A stretch of DNA of 64,000 nucleotides from Massilia eburnea (GCF_009720745.1 NZ_WNKX01000003.1:186001-250000), one strand, 5' to 3'. Shown: positions 51,669 through 60,653, counted from the stretch's first letter. Notes: generated by a model not told the origin, from the letters alone. Numbers and translations: made by a program.

Positions 51669-52677
51669 TATTAACAAAACTGACAAAAGTCGCAGGCCTC
51701 CTTTGACCTCGGTCCGGCTCTTGGACCAGGTCAGAGAGCGGCTTCGGTACATGCATTACAGCCTTCGAACCGAGAAAACGTACGTCTTTTGGATTCGTTG
51801 GTTCATACGCTGGAACGGTTTGCGGCATCCGCGAGACCTTGGGGGTAAAGAGGTTGAGGCGTTTCTGTCCATGCTCGCCAATGTTCGACAGGTGTCCCCA
51901 TCCACGCATCGCCAAGCATTGAGCGCACTGCTATTTCTTTACAAAGTTGTGCTCGATATCGAGCTGCCTTGGATGGAACAAATCGGGCGCCCGAAGCCGA
52001 TTAAGCGCATTCCTGTGGTGCTTACCACTGACGAAGTCACCCAAATTCTCCGGTCCATGAATGGGGTAACCGGAGTCTTGGCGCGACTAATTTATGGAAC
52101 GGGAATGCGCTTACGTGAGGCTCTGGCGCTGAGAGTCAAGGACGTCGACTTTGGTCGAGACATCATCATAGTTCGTGAGGGCAAGGGTGGTAAGGATCTA
52201 GTGGTCATGCTGCCTGGATCGATAAAGTCTGCATTGAGGGAGCAAATCGCCTATTCTCGTGCACTGTGGGACGCGGACAGGCTGGCGGATCTGCCAGGCG
52301 TCGAACTGCCATTCGCATTGGCATCGAAATATCCACGGGCGGGCCAAAGTTGGCCATGGCAGTGGGTGTTCCCTTCGCCAACGCTATCAATTGACCCCAG
52401 GTCAGGTATTCGGCGGCGTCACTATCTCTTCCCCGAGCGGCTTCAAAGAGCCGTAAAAGCTGCCGCCCGATTAGTAGGAATTCCAAAGCATGTCACCGTC
52501 CATACATTCCGACATAGCTTTGCAACGCACGTTCTCCAGCGAGGAACTGATATTCGGACTGTTCAGGAACTACTCGGTCATAGCGATGTCAGCACCACCA
52601 TGATCTATACGCATGTCTTGAAGCTGGCCGCTGGATCAACGCCAAGCCCACTTGACGCACTAGTTCTTGGAGTCTGA
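51661..52677 (+). CDS. intI: Integron integrase (tyrosine recombinase)
   Basis: 338-aa site-specific recombinase. The N-terminal SAM-like domain (about 15-95: [20 protein letters not shown]) is followed by the catalytic core with Arg in [11 protein letters not shown], His-x-x-Arg in [10 protein letters not shown], and His and Tyr in [15 protein letters not shown]. The IntI-specific insert near [20 protein letters not shown] before the R-H box separates it from phage integrases. It appears intact. It should recombine attC and attI sites of this array. Confidence 0.93.
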   Translation: MYSINKTDKSRRPPLTSVRLLDQVRERLRYMHYSLRTEKTYVFWIRWFIRWNGLRHPRDLGGKEVEAFLSMLANVRQVSPSTHRQALSALLFLYKVVLDIELPWMEQIGRPKPIKRIPVVLTTDEVTQILRSMNGVTGVLARLIYGTGMRLREALALRVKDVDFGRDIIIVREGKGGKDLVVMLPGSIKSALREQIAYSRALWDADRLADLPGVELPFALASKYPRAGQSWPWQWVFPSPTLSIDPRSGIRRRHYLFPERLQRAVKAAARLVGIPKHVTVHTFRHSFATHVLQRGTDIRTVQELLGHSDVSTTMIYTHVLKLAAGSTPSPLDALVLGV

Positions 52678-52683
52678 GACGTA

Positions 52684-52779
52684 ACTCAACGTCCGGTTCT
52701 GGCCGGGTTCTGCCTGCGGTGTCATCTTCACTGTTCAGCAGCGGCGCCGCAAGGCGTCCGTAGGAACTGAAGGGTAGGA
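52684..52779 (-). repeat. Decayed attC downstream of intI
   Basis: Plus-strand ends ACTCAAC and GGTAGGA (one mismatch to GTTRRRY). The core CAGCGGCGCCGC at 52738 matches the attC at 50.8 kb. Longer and less paired than the others. It follows the stop of the 52.8-kb gene, in the expected orientation. Confidence 0.6.
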
Positions 52780-52823
52780 AAATGCGGGTCAGTCACGAGT
52801 AGTATTCAACGCCAGGCGGCCGC

Positions 52824-53090
52824 TCACCGTTGCGTTAATGCCGCAAAAAGTACGGAAGTGACGATAATTAAGCCGCCCATGACTCGGGCTAACCTGCCCT
52901 GAACTCCCCCTGGAGTGCCACCACGAGCAACCCAATTTAGCTGACCGAAGATCAGGCCATGCAGGCCGTTACCAATAAATGCACCCGTGAACACGCGACC
53001 AAGCTGCGGCACAGGCGACGAGGAAGGAATTACCAACATGGCAATCACGCCAACTAAAGCGCCGATGCCCATGAACATCATTTGTCTCAT
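52824..53090 (-). CDS. Cassette 6: small membrane protein (88 aa)
   Basis: Three hydrophobic segments (GIGALVGVIAMLVI, then FTGAFIGNGLHGLIFG and VMGGLIIVTSVLFAAL) separated by short charged loops. No known family. It sits alone between a decayed attC and a second attI-like site, on the far side of intI from the main array. Confidence 0.65.
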   Translation of the reverse strand: MRQMMFMGIGALVGVIAMLVIPSSSPVPQLGRVFTGAFIGNGLHGLIFGQLNWVARGGTPGGVQGRLARVMGGLIIVTSVLFAALTQR

Positions 53091-53148
53091 AAAGGTTTAA
53101 TATGCCCGAGTTAACCTGCGCAAATCGGCACGTCAGGGTTAAATGGGC

Positions 53149-53255
53149 GGCTAACATCTTATGTATTGAAAATTAACAATATAACATGGGCGGCTGCATT
53201 TGGCCGCAATGAGCCACGATACAGGGTAGCATCTTGCTTGCCTGAAAGGTTCACA
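53149..53255 (-). other. Second attI-like sequence
   Basis: Aligns with the attI region at 51.54-51.65 kb: GGCTAAC crossover-type end, ATATAACATGGGC shared exactly, then further matches including GCTTGCCTG. It lies upstream of cassette 6, where an attI would be expected for that gene. Confidence 0.6.
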
Positions 53256-53500
53256 CTGTGTCACATCGCGCGCTACCATTGCCCTTAAGCTGAAATTGGG
53301 ATTGCTCAGCATCAAACGCGACAAATGATTGAATTGCCATGCCTCCGCAGCGTTCATTGGCAAGCGCTGGGAATTATCGCCAGACATCTACCCGATTGAC
53401 ACGGAAGAATTTGTACATTAAATTGATGGTCAACCATGGTAACGATACCACTCAATTCAGCGTGACGTTGAGTACCGTCCCTTTTTTGACATCAAGTGAA
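53256..53500. other. Upstream region of the esterase gene, no gene recognised
   Basis: Between the second attI-like copy and the esterase start. The esterase frame is open through part of this stretch, but the residues before the signal peptide do not look coding. Presumed to hold the esterase promoter. Confidence 0.35.
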
Positions 53501-54400
53501 ATGCCGCGAATTCTTTCCTCTCTGCTCTTCTTAGCCATCAGCAGCGCCCAAGCGCAGATTAACGTGATCACGCTATGGCCGGAGGGCGTACCGAACGCTC
53601 GGCCCGATCCTGGCCCAGAGCACGTCGACGGTGATCGTATCAGCAACGTCTCGCAACCTACGCTGACCATGTACCCAGCCTCCTTCGACCGTCCTGCAAA
53701 GACCGCCGTCATCATCTGTCCAGGTGGGGGGTACGGTTTTCTGTCTTTCACCCGCGAAGGGCAGCAGTATGCTCAGTGGCTATCCCATATTGGCATCACC
53801 GCCTTTGTGCTCAAGTCTCGACTGTCGGACTATGGACACCCCGCTCCGCTCCAGGACGTCCTCCGTGCGATCCGGACGGTGCGCGCGCATGCAGCCGAGT
53901 TCGGCGTCGCGCCAGACCGCATCGGCATTATGGGGAGCTCGGCGGGCGGCCATCTTGCGGCAAGCGCCGCCACCTTATTCGATCATCCTGACGGCCAGAC
54001 TGGCGCGCCATTGGATGCCGTCAGCGCACGCCCTGACTTCGCGATGCTGATGTACCCAGTCATTACCATGACCCCTACTACCACGCACGCCGGTTCGCGC
54101 AACGCCCTGCTTGGTGCTACCCCGTCGGCGGCGCGCGTGCAGCTGTTGTCGCTTGAAAATCAGGTGACCGCGAACACGCCGCCCACTTTGCTCATGCACT
54201 CGCAGGATGACGACCTGGTGCCGGTCGATAATAGTATTCTGTTCTATCAGGCCTTGACTCGCGCACATGTACCAGCCGAGATGTATCTGTTTGAGCACGG
54301 GGGGCACGGTATGGGAACGCGTCCGGGCTTAGGTACGGCATCAAACTGGACCAAACGCGCTGAGGAATGGCTGCATGACCGCCAACTGATCGTGCAATGA
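53501..54400 (+). CDS. Secreted BD-FAE/acetylxylan-esterase-like alpha/beta hydrolase
   Basis: 299-aa exported esterase. Signal MPRILSSLLFLAISSAQA, oxyanion motif CPGGGYGFLS, nucleophile GSSAGGHLAA, acid in SQDDDLVPVDN and base in FEHGGHGMG: the bifunctional DUF/BD-FAE carbohydrate esterase pattern. It probably deacetylates xylan or pectin, matching the locus at the window start, though unlinked. The first 54 codons of the longer frame are unlikely to be coding, so ATG 53501 is used. The ribosome binding site is weak. Confidence 0.82.
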   Translation: MPRILSSLLFLAISSAQAQINVITLWPEGVPNARPDPGPEHVDGDRISNVSQPTLTMYPASFDRPAKTAVIICPGGGYGFLSFTREGQQYAQWLSHIGITAFVLKSRLSDYGHPAPLQDVLRAIRTVRAHAAEFGVAPDRIGIMGSSAGGHLAASAATLFDHPDGQTGAPLDAVSARPDFAMLMYPVITMTPTTTHAGSRNALLGATPSAARVQLLSLENQVTANTPPTLLMHSQDDDLVPVDNSILFYQALTRAHVPAEMYLFEHGGHGMGTRPGLGTASNWTKRAEEWLHDRQLIVQ

Positions 54401-54636
54401 CTTCGATAATCTAGAACATATCCTCCCCCGGCAGCTCTCTACAAATCATCGCATGTCATAAGTTCAAAGACTGCTTTTGGCCGACTCCGACCGTCAATGT
54501 TCACTTCGCTAGAACTTGGGCGCATTGTTCTTGAACACTGAGTGGATTCCGCTTTCTCCGATACGGTCAAAATCTTTTTCATAGTACGTTTTTGCCCACT
54601 CAATGAACTGCTCTGCGTTCATCTGAACCATGCGAA

Positions 54637-54774
54637 GTAACCATCTACCGCCGCACAAAAAATCTGCGCGCGGTCCAATTGTTGCTGGGCCACACCAAGC
54701 TTGAAAGCACCGTGCGCTACTTAGGCATCGAAGTCGATGACGCCCTGGAGATGGCGGAACAGACCGACGCATAA
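54637..54774 (+). pseudogene. C-terminal remnant of a tyrosine recombinase
   Basis: A short frame reads IYRRTKNLRAVQLLLGHTKL and then ESTVRYLGIEVDDALEMAEQ before stopping, which is the C-terminal end, with the catalytic His and Tyr, of a common proteobacterial site-specific integrase. The N-terminal and central domains are missing and there is no start codon. It is unrelated in sequence to the intI of this window and marks an older mobile-element insertion. Confidence 0.8.
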
Positions 54775-54901
54775 CCAACTCGCGGGGCGGCAGTAGACGC
54801 CCCAATGGGCCCTTCATGTATTGCGGGGCTGTGAAAATCTTCGTCGATTGCGGTCAACCACGCTTGTGCAGTGACGCCCATCTGAAGCGAGGCACCCAGC
54901 C

Positions 54902-56716
54902 CTAGGCAGCCACGATAAAATTGGCGATACTCGATTGCATTGTTCCTGCGGCATACTGGAGTTGCCGAATCGCCTGGCTCGTCGCCTTCAATGAATCCAG
55001 TGTTTGCTGTGAGACGTCGTCAAGCTGGCCCATGGTCTGAGATATCTGCATGGCGCCCGTTGCTTGTGATTGCATCCCCTGCAGTACCGCATCAAAATGC
55101 GGCACCATTTTTTGGACTTGATCCATCACACCCGACAGCTGATTGGAGACATCCATTACTTCGCCGACGCTACGGCGAATCTCTTCCGAGAATTTATCCA
55201 TCCCCATGACACTCGCTGAGACAGCTGATTGCATCTCCTTGAGCATCTGCTCAATATCCCAGGCCGACGCCGCTGTCTGGTCTGCGAGGCGACGAATTTC
55301 ACCCGCAACGACAGCGAAACCACGCCCGGCTTGCCCAGCATTCTCCGCTTCAATGGCAGCATTGAGCGAGAGCAGATTGGTCTGATCCGCTACCTTGGTG
55401 ATGGTCACCAGAACACTGTTAATGCTACTCGACTTTTCTGAGAGCGCCGCGAGCTTGGACGTAATCGTGCCAGTCGCCGACACCATGTTCTGCATCGTGA
55501 CATCCATACGCTGTAGGCCATTTTGTGCGACCGCTGTGGCGCTGGTGGTGTAATCCGCCACGATAATGGCGTCTTCCATTGTCCTCAGAAGTTTGGCGGT
55601 GTTAATCGAGATCTCCTTGGTCGTGCTGCGAATCTCGGCGCTCGACTTCGCCTGTGCAATCCCCGTTGTCTCCTGCTGCTTCGCCGATGCGCCAATTTCG
55701 GTCGCTGAAGCGGTCACCTGCATGCAGGCCTCCTGCACGCTACGAATCAGTGCCTGCAAATTGTCAACCATCCTGGCCAAGCCATCGCCCAACTGGCCGA
55801 TCACATCGTTTCCCGAGACACCGACCTTGCCCGTCAGATCGCCGGCGCTAGCCCGCGCCACCACCGCCGACAGCGCATTGACCTGGGACGTTAGCAGATC
55901 CGTCGCGGCCCTCTCCTTCGCTTGACTATCCTGGATCACCTGCGCCATGCGATTGAATTGAATGGTCACTTGCGCAAGCTCATCGTCCGAAATCACCACA
56001 GCGCGCGCAGCCAGATCACCAGCGCCCATCCGGCGGACCGCATCGGCGAGATGATCCAGCGGGGCCTGAAGAGTGCCATTCAACCAGTACGCGACGATCA
56101 ATGCCAACCCAATACAAAGCGCGCCACCCAGCGTCAACACCAAGAACATGCCCGCCTGCAGGCGAGAGGACTCCTGAACGCGTTCTGCCAATAGTCGCGC
56201 CTCGTCGTCGCTGGCGGCATCGATCAAGGTCCCGATCTCTTTTGTCAGATGCAGTGCGCCCTTAAGTAGCGGAGAACGCCCGATCTGGTCCGCCGCCCGG
56301 ATGTCATGCCCTAGGCCACGTCGCTGCTCGATGAGCATATTGAGGTAGTTCTTGACCCAATCATCGACCAAGTGCCTGATCTTATTGAACCGTTCCTGCC
56401 GCCCCGGATTATCCGCGGTCAATAATACGGCCTTGGCGAGATGCCCACGCAGCGACAGCTCCAGTGCCGGCAACTGCGCCAGGTCGTCCGACTCGCCCGT
56501 CAACAAGTAACCTCTTACAGTGGCCTGCATCTCCAGGACATCGTTGGCAATCCGATTCGCCTCGAGGATGACCGCGAGCGTGTGCTTGTCCCACCGGTTC
56601 GCTTCGTACACCCGAACCGAATGCTGGTAGGCTACGATCAGCAGGAACAACAACACGGCGACGAACACGCCAAAGCCAAGCCGCAACTTGGTCTGAATTC
56701 TTAGATTTTTCAGCAT
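54902..56716 (-). CDS. Methyl-accepting chemotaxis protein, WspA-like
   Basis: 604-aa chemoreceptor: TM1 about 12-33, a four-helix periplasmic sensor (about 35-180, with RGYLLTGESDDLAQLPALEL), TM2 about 188-208, HAMP (about 210-262), a HAMP-like second linker and a signalling domain with tip AAIEAENAGQAGRGFAVVAG. The EIRRLADQTA following it is shared with WspA receptors, which drive diguanylate cyclases in surface sensing. No Wsp operon partners are adjacent. ATG 56716 is used, not the 649-aa extension. Two conventional methylation helices are seen. Confidence 0.88.
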   Translation of the reverse strand: MLKNLRIQTKLRLGFGVFVAVLLFLLIVAYQHSVRVYEANRWDKHTLAVILEANRIANDVLEMQATVRGYLLTGESDDLAQLPALELSLRGHLAKAVLLTADNPGRQERFNKIRHLVDDWVKNYLNMLIEQRRGLGHDIRAADQIGRSPLLKGALHLTKEIGTLIDAASDDEARLLAERVQESSRLQAGMFLVLTLGGALCIGLALIVAYWLNGTLQAPLDHLADAVRRMGAGDLAARAVVISDDELAQVTIQFNRMAQVIQDSQAKERAATDLLTSQVNALSAVVARASAGDLTGKVGVSGNDVIGQLGDGLARMVDNLQALIRSVQEACMQVTASATEIGASAKQQETTGIAQAKSSAEIRSTTKEISINTAKLLRTMEDAIIVADYTTSATAVAQNGLQRMDVTMQNMVSATGTITSKLAALSEKSSSINSVLVTITKVADQTNLLSLNAAIEAENAGQAGRGFAVVAGEIRRLADQTAASAWDIEQMLKEMQSAVSASVMGMDKFSEEIRRSVGEVMDVSNQLSGVMDQVQKMVPHFDAVLQGMQSQATGAMQISQTMGQLDDVSQQTLDSLKATSQAIRQLQYAAGTMQSSIANFIVAA

Positions 56717-57001
56717 TGGCAGTCGCGACGGAACAATAAGACATCGGACTGTAGCACCAGGCCGGCCGCAGCAGTGGAATATTTCACCAGCCCAGAGGCA
56801 CTTAACAAAACGCTCCGCGTGCGTTCTTGGTACGCTGCATGAAGTTGGCACCGCCTTCCGATACTCGTCCTGCTGGTCCGCGGCGCAATGCCGGACCTGT
56901 CCAAGCTCCAGCGTTTCGGATCTATGTAGTCTGAAGACCGCTCACTTAGGAGTGCGTCCGCCTTGATTAATGCCGCGCTGAGGCCGCCGTGCAATACATT
57001 T
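56717..57001. other. Upstream region of the chemoreceptor gene, no gene recognised
   Basis: Divergent gap between the chemoreceptor and infA leader. The open frames here have no recognisable product. It should hold the chemoreceptor promoter. Confidence 0.35.
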
Positions 57002-57030
57002 TTGTGCGATGCACAGAAATGTGATAGACT
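57002..57030 (+). promoter_or_regulatory. Candidate sigma-70 promoter of infA leader
   Basis: TTGTGC (57002-57007), 17-bp spacer, TAGACT (57025-57030). About 220 bp upstream of infA. Predicted from pattern only. Confidence 0.4.
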
Positions 57031-57099
57031 ACGTCCCGTGGTGAAGTCCTCGAGAACTTTCCCCTGTAGCACCAAACATTGGTCACAGGCTGGCACTAT

Positions 57100-57148
57100 G
57101 CAGATAGCATGGGCTGACCGCTTCGCACCACGCAGATAGCGTGGGCTG
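57100..57148 (+). repeat. Direct repeat in infA leader
   Basis: GCAGATAGCATGGGCTG (57100-57116) and GCAGATAGCGTGGGCTG (57132-57148), identical but for one base and 32 bp apart. Both lie in the untranslated leader before the terminator. Role unknown; a pair of RNA or protein contact sites is possible. Confidence 0.6.
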
Positions 57149-57186
57149 TAGCAGCGATTGAAACATTGGCATTACTTTGAAACGAA

Positions 57187-57212
57187 GCCCGCAACAAAGC
57201 GGGCTTTTTTTT
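57187..57212 (+). terminator. Rho-independent terminator within infA leader
   Basis: Stem GCCCGC / GCGGGC with loop AACAAA followed by eight T. It lies 38 bp upstream of infA and downstream of the candidate promoter, so it can only attenuate infA or end a small RNA made from the leader. Confidence 0.85.
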
Positions 57213-57249
57213 CGCACCTCGTCCCAATCGCAAAAGGAAAGCCAACGCT

Positions 57250-57510
57250 ATGGCAAAAGAAGAACTCATCGAAATGTACGGCACGGTCAAGGAAGTCCTG
57301 CCCGACCAGCGCTTTCGTGTTGACCTCGACAACGGCCACAAACTGATCGCCTATAGCGCTGGTCGCATGAAGAAAAACTTCATCCGCATCCTGGCTGGCG
57401 ATAAAGTGACACTCGAATTATCTCCCTATGATCTTTCCAAAGGGCGCATCATTTTCCGGCACATTGAAAAGCGTGGCGTTCCCGGCCCGCGTCCGGTTCG
57501 CCGTCGTTAG
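57250..57510 (+). CDS. infA: Translation initiation factor IF-1 (additional copy)
   Basis: 86-aa OB-fold protein that binds the ribosomal A site with IF-2 and IF-3. Sequence is a clear IF-1: [20 protein letters not shown], then [20 protein letters not shown] and [19 protein letters not shown]. It is longer than usual (72 aa) by a basic tail ending PGPRPVRRR. It is not in a ribosomal-protein operon, so it is likely a second, conditionally expressed copy, as in some Burkholderia. AAGGAAA precedes the ATG. Confidence 0.93.
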   Translation: MAKEELIEMYGTVKEVLPDQRFRVDLDNGHKLIAYSAGRMKKNFIRILAGDKVTLELSPYDLSKGRIIFRHIEKRGVPGPRPVRRR

Positions 57511-57514
57511 GTTG

Positions 57515-57655
57515 CTAGGCGACATTGTCTTCGACTGGCAATTCGATGTGAGAAGATGGCGCCCAGGCCGACCAAACGCGCATCAACGCGGGGTCGTTTT
57601 CACTCTTCTCGGGCAGGTCCAGACACCCTTTGCACAAGGCGCACCGTTCAAGCAT
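57515..57655 (-). CDS. Cys-containing small hypothetical protein (46 aa)
   Basis: MLERCALCKGCLDLPEKSEN, then an acidic tail. Three cysteines in C-x2-C-x2-C spacing could bind a metal or haem-like group. It overlaps the end of the 57.65-kb gene by 8 bp (same strand), which suggests coupling. It ends 4 bp from the convergent infA stop. Low confidence because of its size. Confidence 0.4.
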   Translation of the reverse strand: MLERCALCKGCLDLPEKSENDPALMRVWSAWAPSSHIELPVEDNVA

Positions 57656-57890
57656 CGACGCATGACGCTTGCGCCCCTTCGTCGATACGCAATTGGGGTA
57701 AGCGCGGGGAATGCTTGGTGGCTGGACATCGCCCGGTCGCGCATGACGCCAGAATGTGGGCAATCATTTCCGGCGTGCAGCCCCTGTCGAACAGGAACCT
57801 GACGGCAGCCAGTCGCGACTGGTTGGCGGCAATGTCGATTGCGGCATCAGCCAAGTGAGTCATGTTATGGTTCGGTCGGTCGGCGTTCAT
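57648..57890 (-). CDS. Small hypothetical protein (80 aa), RG-TP core
   Basis: Core SRLAAVRFLFDRGCTPEMIA resembles those of the small proteins at 9.8 and 60.9 kb. The first residues (MNADRPNHNMTHLADAAIDI) are followed by two predicted helices and a basic, Cys-containing tail. Start could also be the internal Met at 57863. No recognised family. Confidence 0.5.
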   Translation of the reverse strand: MNADRPNHNMTHLADAAIDIAANQSRLAAVRFLFDRGCTPEMIAHILASCATGRCPATKHSPRLPQLRIDEGAQASCVDA

Positions 57891-58148
57891 GACATCTTCA
57901 TATGACGAGGTGGTGCCTTCAACGCGGTATGACTCGCCGCTCAGACTATGGAGCAAATTATCGCCTGCCCATCGCGTTATGCACTCACGTCAAAAGGCGT
58001 CAGGAAATCACTGACAGCTTCCGTTCAGCGTCTCCCTTCGCGTACTACCCGTCACTACTACATATCCACCACCCGCATGACTTTCTGTTTGCCACTAAGT
58101 CGAAGACGGCGTACTCTCAAGCTGAGTTGCATGCCGAATGGGGTCAAC

Positions 58149-58364
58149 ATGAACAGCACTTTGCTCGAAAGACGCAACGTCAATGAATGCATTCGACGCG
58201 CTGAAGTACAGAACGAACATCTTCGACATCTACGGTTCAAAGTAGAAGTTCATGCGGCGCGGATGCTGAAGACGAATGGTTCCGAACGAGAGCATGCCTA
58301 TCGACTCTACAAGCAAGCGATGCGTCGTTTGCTCTCATATCTGTCGAGCGAATGCGTTGAATAG
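58149..58364 (+). CDS. Small basic helical hypothetical protein (71 aa)
   Basis: From the ATG at 58149, with GGGG upstream, the protein reads MNSTLLERRNVNECIRRAEV, then a long Arg/His-rich helix. The frame extends upstream, but that part is poor in coding character. No family recognised. Confidence 0.45.
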   Translation: MNSTLLERRNVNECIRRAEVQNEHLRHLRFKVEVHAARMLKTNGSEREHAYRLYKQAMRRLLSYLSSECVE

Positions 58365-58927
58365 GTACGCGATGTCGCATGCCCTTCTGTCTCTGTCACC
58401 GTGCCATTGCGCAGCCATCTTGGCGTCAGTCCGATTCCTTCGGGCTTCCAGTCCCCGAAAAGGCCAATGCCACGTCGTATATCGCCAATCCGAGCTGGTC
58501 CCAATCCTCAGCACTTAAGGAGAAGCAAGCCGTGTTACTCACGGTCGTTACGTCCCTTCGCGACACTTGGAGACAAAAAGAAGCCCGCAACGGCGGGCAA
58601 AGCACTTGGTCGGAGCGCTCAGGCATTCATTTGGATCCTTGTAGTTCAGCATAGCACTCATTTTCCAATCTACAATTTCTCATCATGCATGTCGACTGCT
58701 CGTCGCGGACAGCCGCGCTCCGTGGCGCGCCACAGTTCATGCGTCAGCGTGCATGCCTGCATACCCATAACGCGGTCTACCAGCGCAAGCGGCCAAGCAA
58801 ACGGTATTGGCAAGATGACTCGGCAAATTCAACAAGAACCAATGCTTTAACATATGCCGGCGTTGCATTTCACGCCTGTGCGTTGCCGAACGATCAATAG
58901 CCCCTGCGTTTGTGATAGTCTGTCGAG
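58365..58927. other. Region without recognised gene
   Basis: Several mid-size open frames on both strands, none with a recognisable product or good start. Contains the stem-loop at 58.58 kb. It includes the promoter of the TonB-like gene. Confidence 0.4.
58572..58598 (-). terminator. Minus-strand intrinsic-terminator-like hairpin
   Basis: On the minus strand GCCCGC-CGTT-GCGGGC followed by TTCTTTTTG. No recognised minus-strand gene lies upstream (58.6-58.93 kb), so it may end a small RNA or an unrecognised gene. It shares its GCCCGC/GCGGGC arms with the infA-leader terminator. Confidence 0.55.
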
Positions 58928-60505
58928 ATGTCGACAGCCATCGCCATTCATCAATACCAACGCTTCCAGCACGAGCCATGGCGATTGAGCACGGCCGTCG
59001 TGATTTCAGGCCTTATTCACGCGTTACTCCTGAGCATCGCCCTCGGTGGGCAGACCTTTGGCATTCCTGCTTTTCAGTTCCCTTGGCAGGAACGTAGACT
59101 CGCGGTGAACGATCTCCAGGTTCTCCTAATGCCATCGCAAACGAGACCGACGACGCCAGCACTCCCCGAGGTCGGTCTACCTGCTTCATCGCCGGAACCA
59201 ACGCTCACCATCAAGCGTTCCGCCAATGCGCTCGGCGATATGCCACCAGCCATGTCTCACTCCGCGCCAGCCTTTTCTACCACGTCCACGCCTCTGTCGC
59301 CAGCGTCTCCCGCTGCCCTACCGGACACGGACATGCCGGCGGCGAAGATTCCCGACATTCCGCTGCCGACCGCTCCCGCCGCGCCGCCAGTCGCCCTGCC
59401 CGCCAATCCTGATCCGGTACGACAACAACTGCAACGGGAAGATCCTGACGCCACGCGCGAGCGCGCCAGGCTCGAGCAGGAACAGTTGGTCGCAGACAAA
59501 CTGCGCCAATCGGAGCTCGTTGCCGAAGCGCAACGCGAAGCCATGCGCCAGGAACAGATGACGCTGGAGGTGACCCGCGCCGAACAAGCGGTAAAGCTGG
59601 CGGCGGCGCAACTGGACACTGAGCGTCAGGAGCAACTCCGCCGCGAAGCGCTGCGCCTGGAACAGGCCCGGCTGGAAGAGTCGGCCCGGCAGGAGTTGCT
59701 TCAACAAGAAGCCGTACGCGCTGCCCAGGTCGCCAAAGCCGAAGCCGTGCGCAAGGAGGCTGAACGCCTCGAACTCGCGCGCCAGGAGAAGCTGCGTCAG
59801 GAAACCATCCAACAGGAGCAGGCACGGCAAGTAGAAAAAGCGCGCCAGGACGCCGCACTCCAGGAACAGGTCCATGCACAATCGGCGCAACTGGATGCCG
59901 AGCGCAGGGAGGCAGCCCGCCAGGAGCAAATGCGACAAGAAGCGGCCCGGCAAGCTCAGCAGGAGGCAGCAAAGCAAGAGGCTGCGCGACTGGAAAAGAC
60001 GCGACAGGAACAAGTTCGGCTGGAAAAGGAGCGTCAGGAAGCTGAGCACGAAGAGCGTTTACGCGCCATTGGTCGACAACTCAACGAAGAGGCGGCGCAG
60101 CGCGATGCCGCCTTGAAGAATCCGTCACGCTCGCTATTGCCGACCGTGAGCGGCCTGCGCCGCGGCTGGCTGTTCGGCCGCGCGGACACCAATGGCGAAC
60201 TGGTGCAATACGCCGAGACCATAAGCAAGAAGTTCGAGCTCAATATGGCTTTCGACATGCTGCGCGACGTGGTCAAGCAGCGTCACGTTTCGCCCATGGT
60301 GACGATCGCCATCCGGGCCGATGGCTCGGTTGAGAACGTGACCTTTGTGGTCTCGAGCGGCGTGAGCGCCATTGATGACGCCATTCGCAAAGTCATCGCC
60401 ACCCAGGCCCCCTACGGCGCATTTCCTCCCGGCTTGGCACGCCAGTACGACGTCCTCGAGATTCGCCGCACCTGGGTCTTTGATACCGCAATTCGCCTGC
60501 AATAG
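58928..60505 (+). CDS. TolA/TonB-like energy-transducing protein with long coiled coil
   Basis: 525 aa: cytoplasmic start, TM (about 25-45, VVISGLIHALLLSIALGG), Pro-rich segment (about 70-165), a highly charged Gln/Glu/Arg/Ala coiled coil (about 165-395) and a C-terminal TonB-type domain (about 405-525: SPMVTIAIRADGSVENVTFV and the terminal RRTWVFDTAIRL). The N-terminal half resembles TolA, the C-terminus TonB, so it probably links a proton-driven ExbBD or TolQR complex to an outer-membrane receptor. No exbB, exbD or receptor gene is adjacent. Confidence 0.82.
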   Translation: MSTAIAIHQYQRFQHEPWRLSTAVVISGLIHALLLSIALGGQTFGIPAFQFPWQERRLAVNDLQVLLMPSQTRPTTPALPEVGLPASSPEPTLTIKRSANALGDMPPAMSHSAPAFSTTSTPLSPASPAALPDTDMPAAKIPDIPLPTAPAAPPVALPANPDPVRQQLQREDPDATRERARLEQEQLVADKLRQSELVAEAQREAMRQEQMTLEVTRAEQAVKLAAAQLDTERQEQLRREALRLEQARLEESARQELLQQEAVRAAQVAKAEAVRKEAERLELARQEKLRQETIQQEQARQVEKARQDAALQEQVHAQSAQLDAERREAARQEQMRQEAARQAQQEAAKQEAARLEKTRQEQVRLEKERQEAEHEERLRAIGRQLNEEAAQRDAALKNPSRSLLPTVSGLRRGWLFGRADTNGELVQYAETISKKFELNMAFDMLRDVVKQRHVSPMVTIAIRADGSVENVTFVVSSGVSAIDDAIRKVIATQAPYGAFPPGLARQYDVLEIRRTWVFDTAIRLQ

Positions 60506-60653
60506 AACGCCCGTGTTCTGCCGCGCGTGTCATGACGGTGGCCAATATTGAACATTCTGTCTCCGCCAATATTCGACTAGGCAACTGCACGCGCCACTAA
60601 GGCGCGCGTACCCTGTCGCTCTGGCGAATTGATGCACCTGGGACACACTGATT

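Larger units (their letters stand above)
49366..53255. mobile_element. Chromosomal integron (intI, two attI-like sites, six cassettes)
   Basis: An integron integrase on the plus strand faces away from five cassettes whose genes all run on the minus strand, each followed by a folded attC-type site; this is the standard geometry with intI divergent from the array. A sixth cassette gene, a decayed attC and a second attI-like sequence lie on the far side of intI. No resistance gene, transposon end or sul1/qac 3-prime segment is seen, so it is a sedentary rather than class 1 clinical element. Confidence 0.85.

Noticed and set aside
54509..54631. Minus-strand 40-codon frame (MVQMNAEQFIEWAKTYYEKD...)
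   Set aside because: Amino-acid use looks coding and it may be a gene fragment, but there is no ribosome binding site, no recognised family, and it abuts the recombinase remnant. Not strong enough to call.
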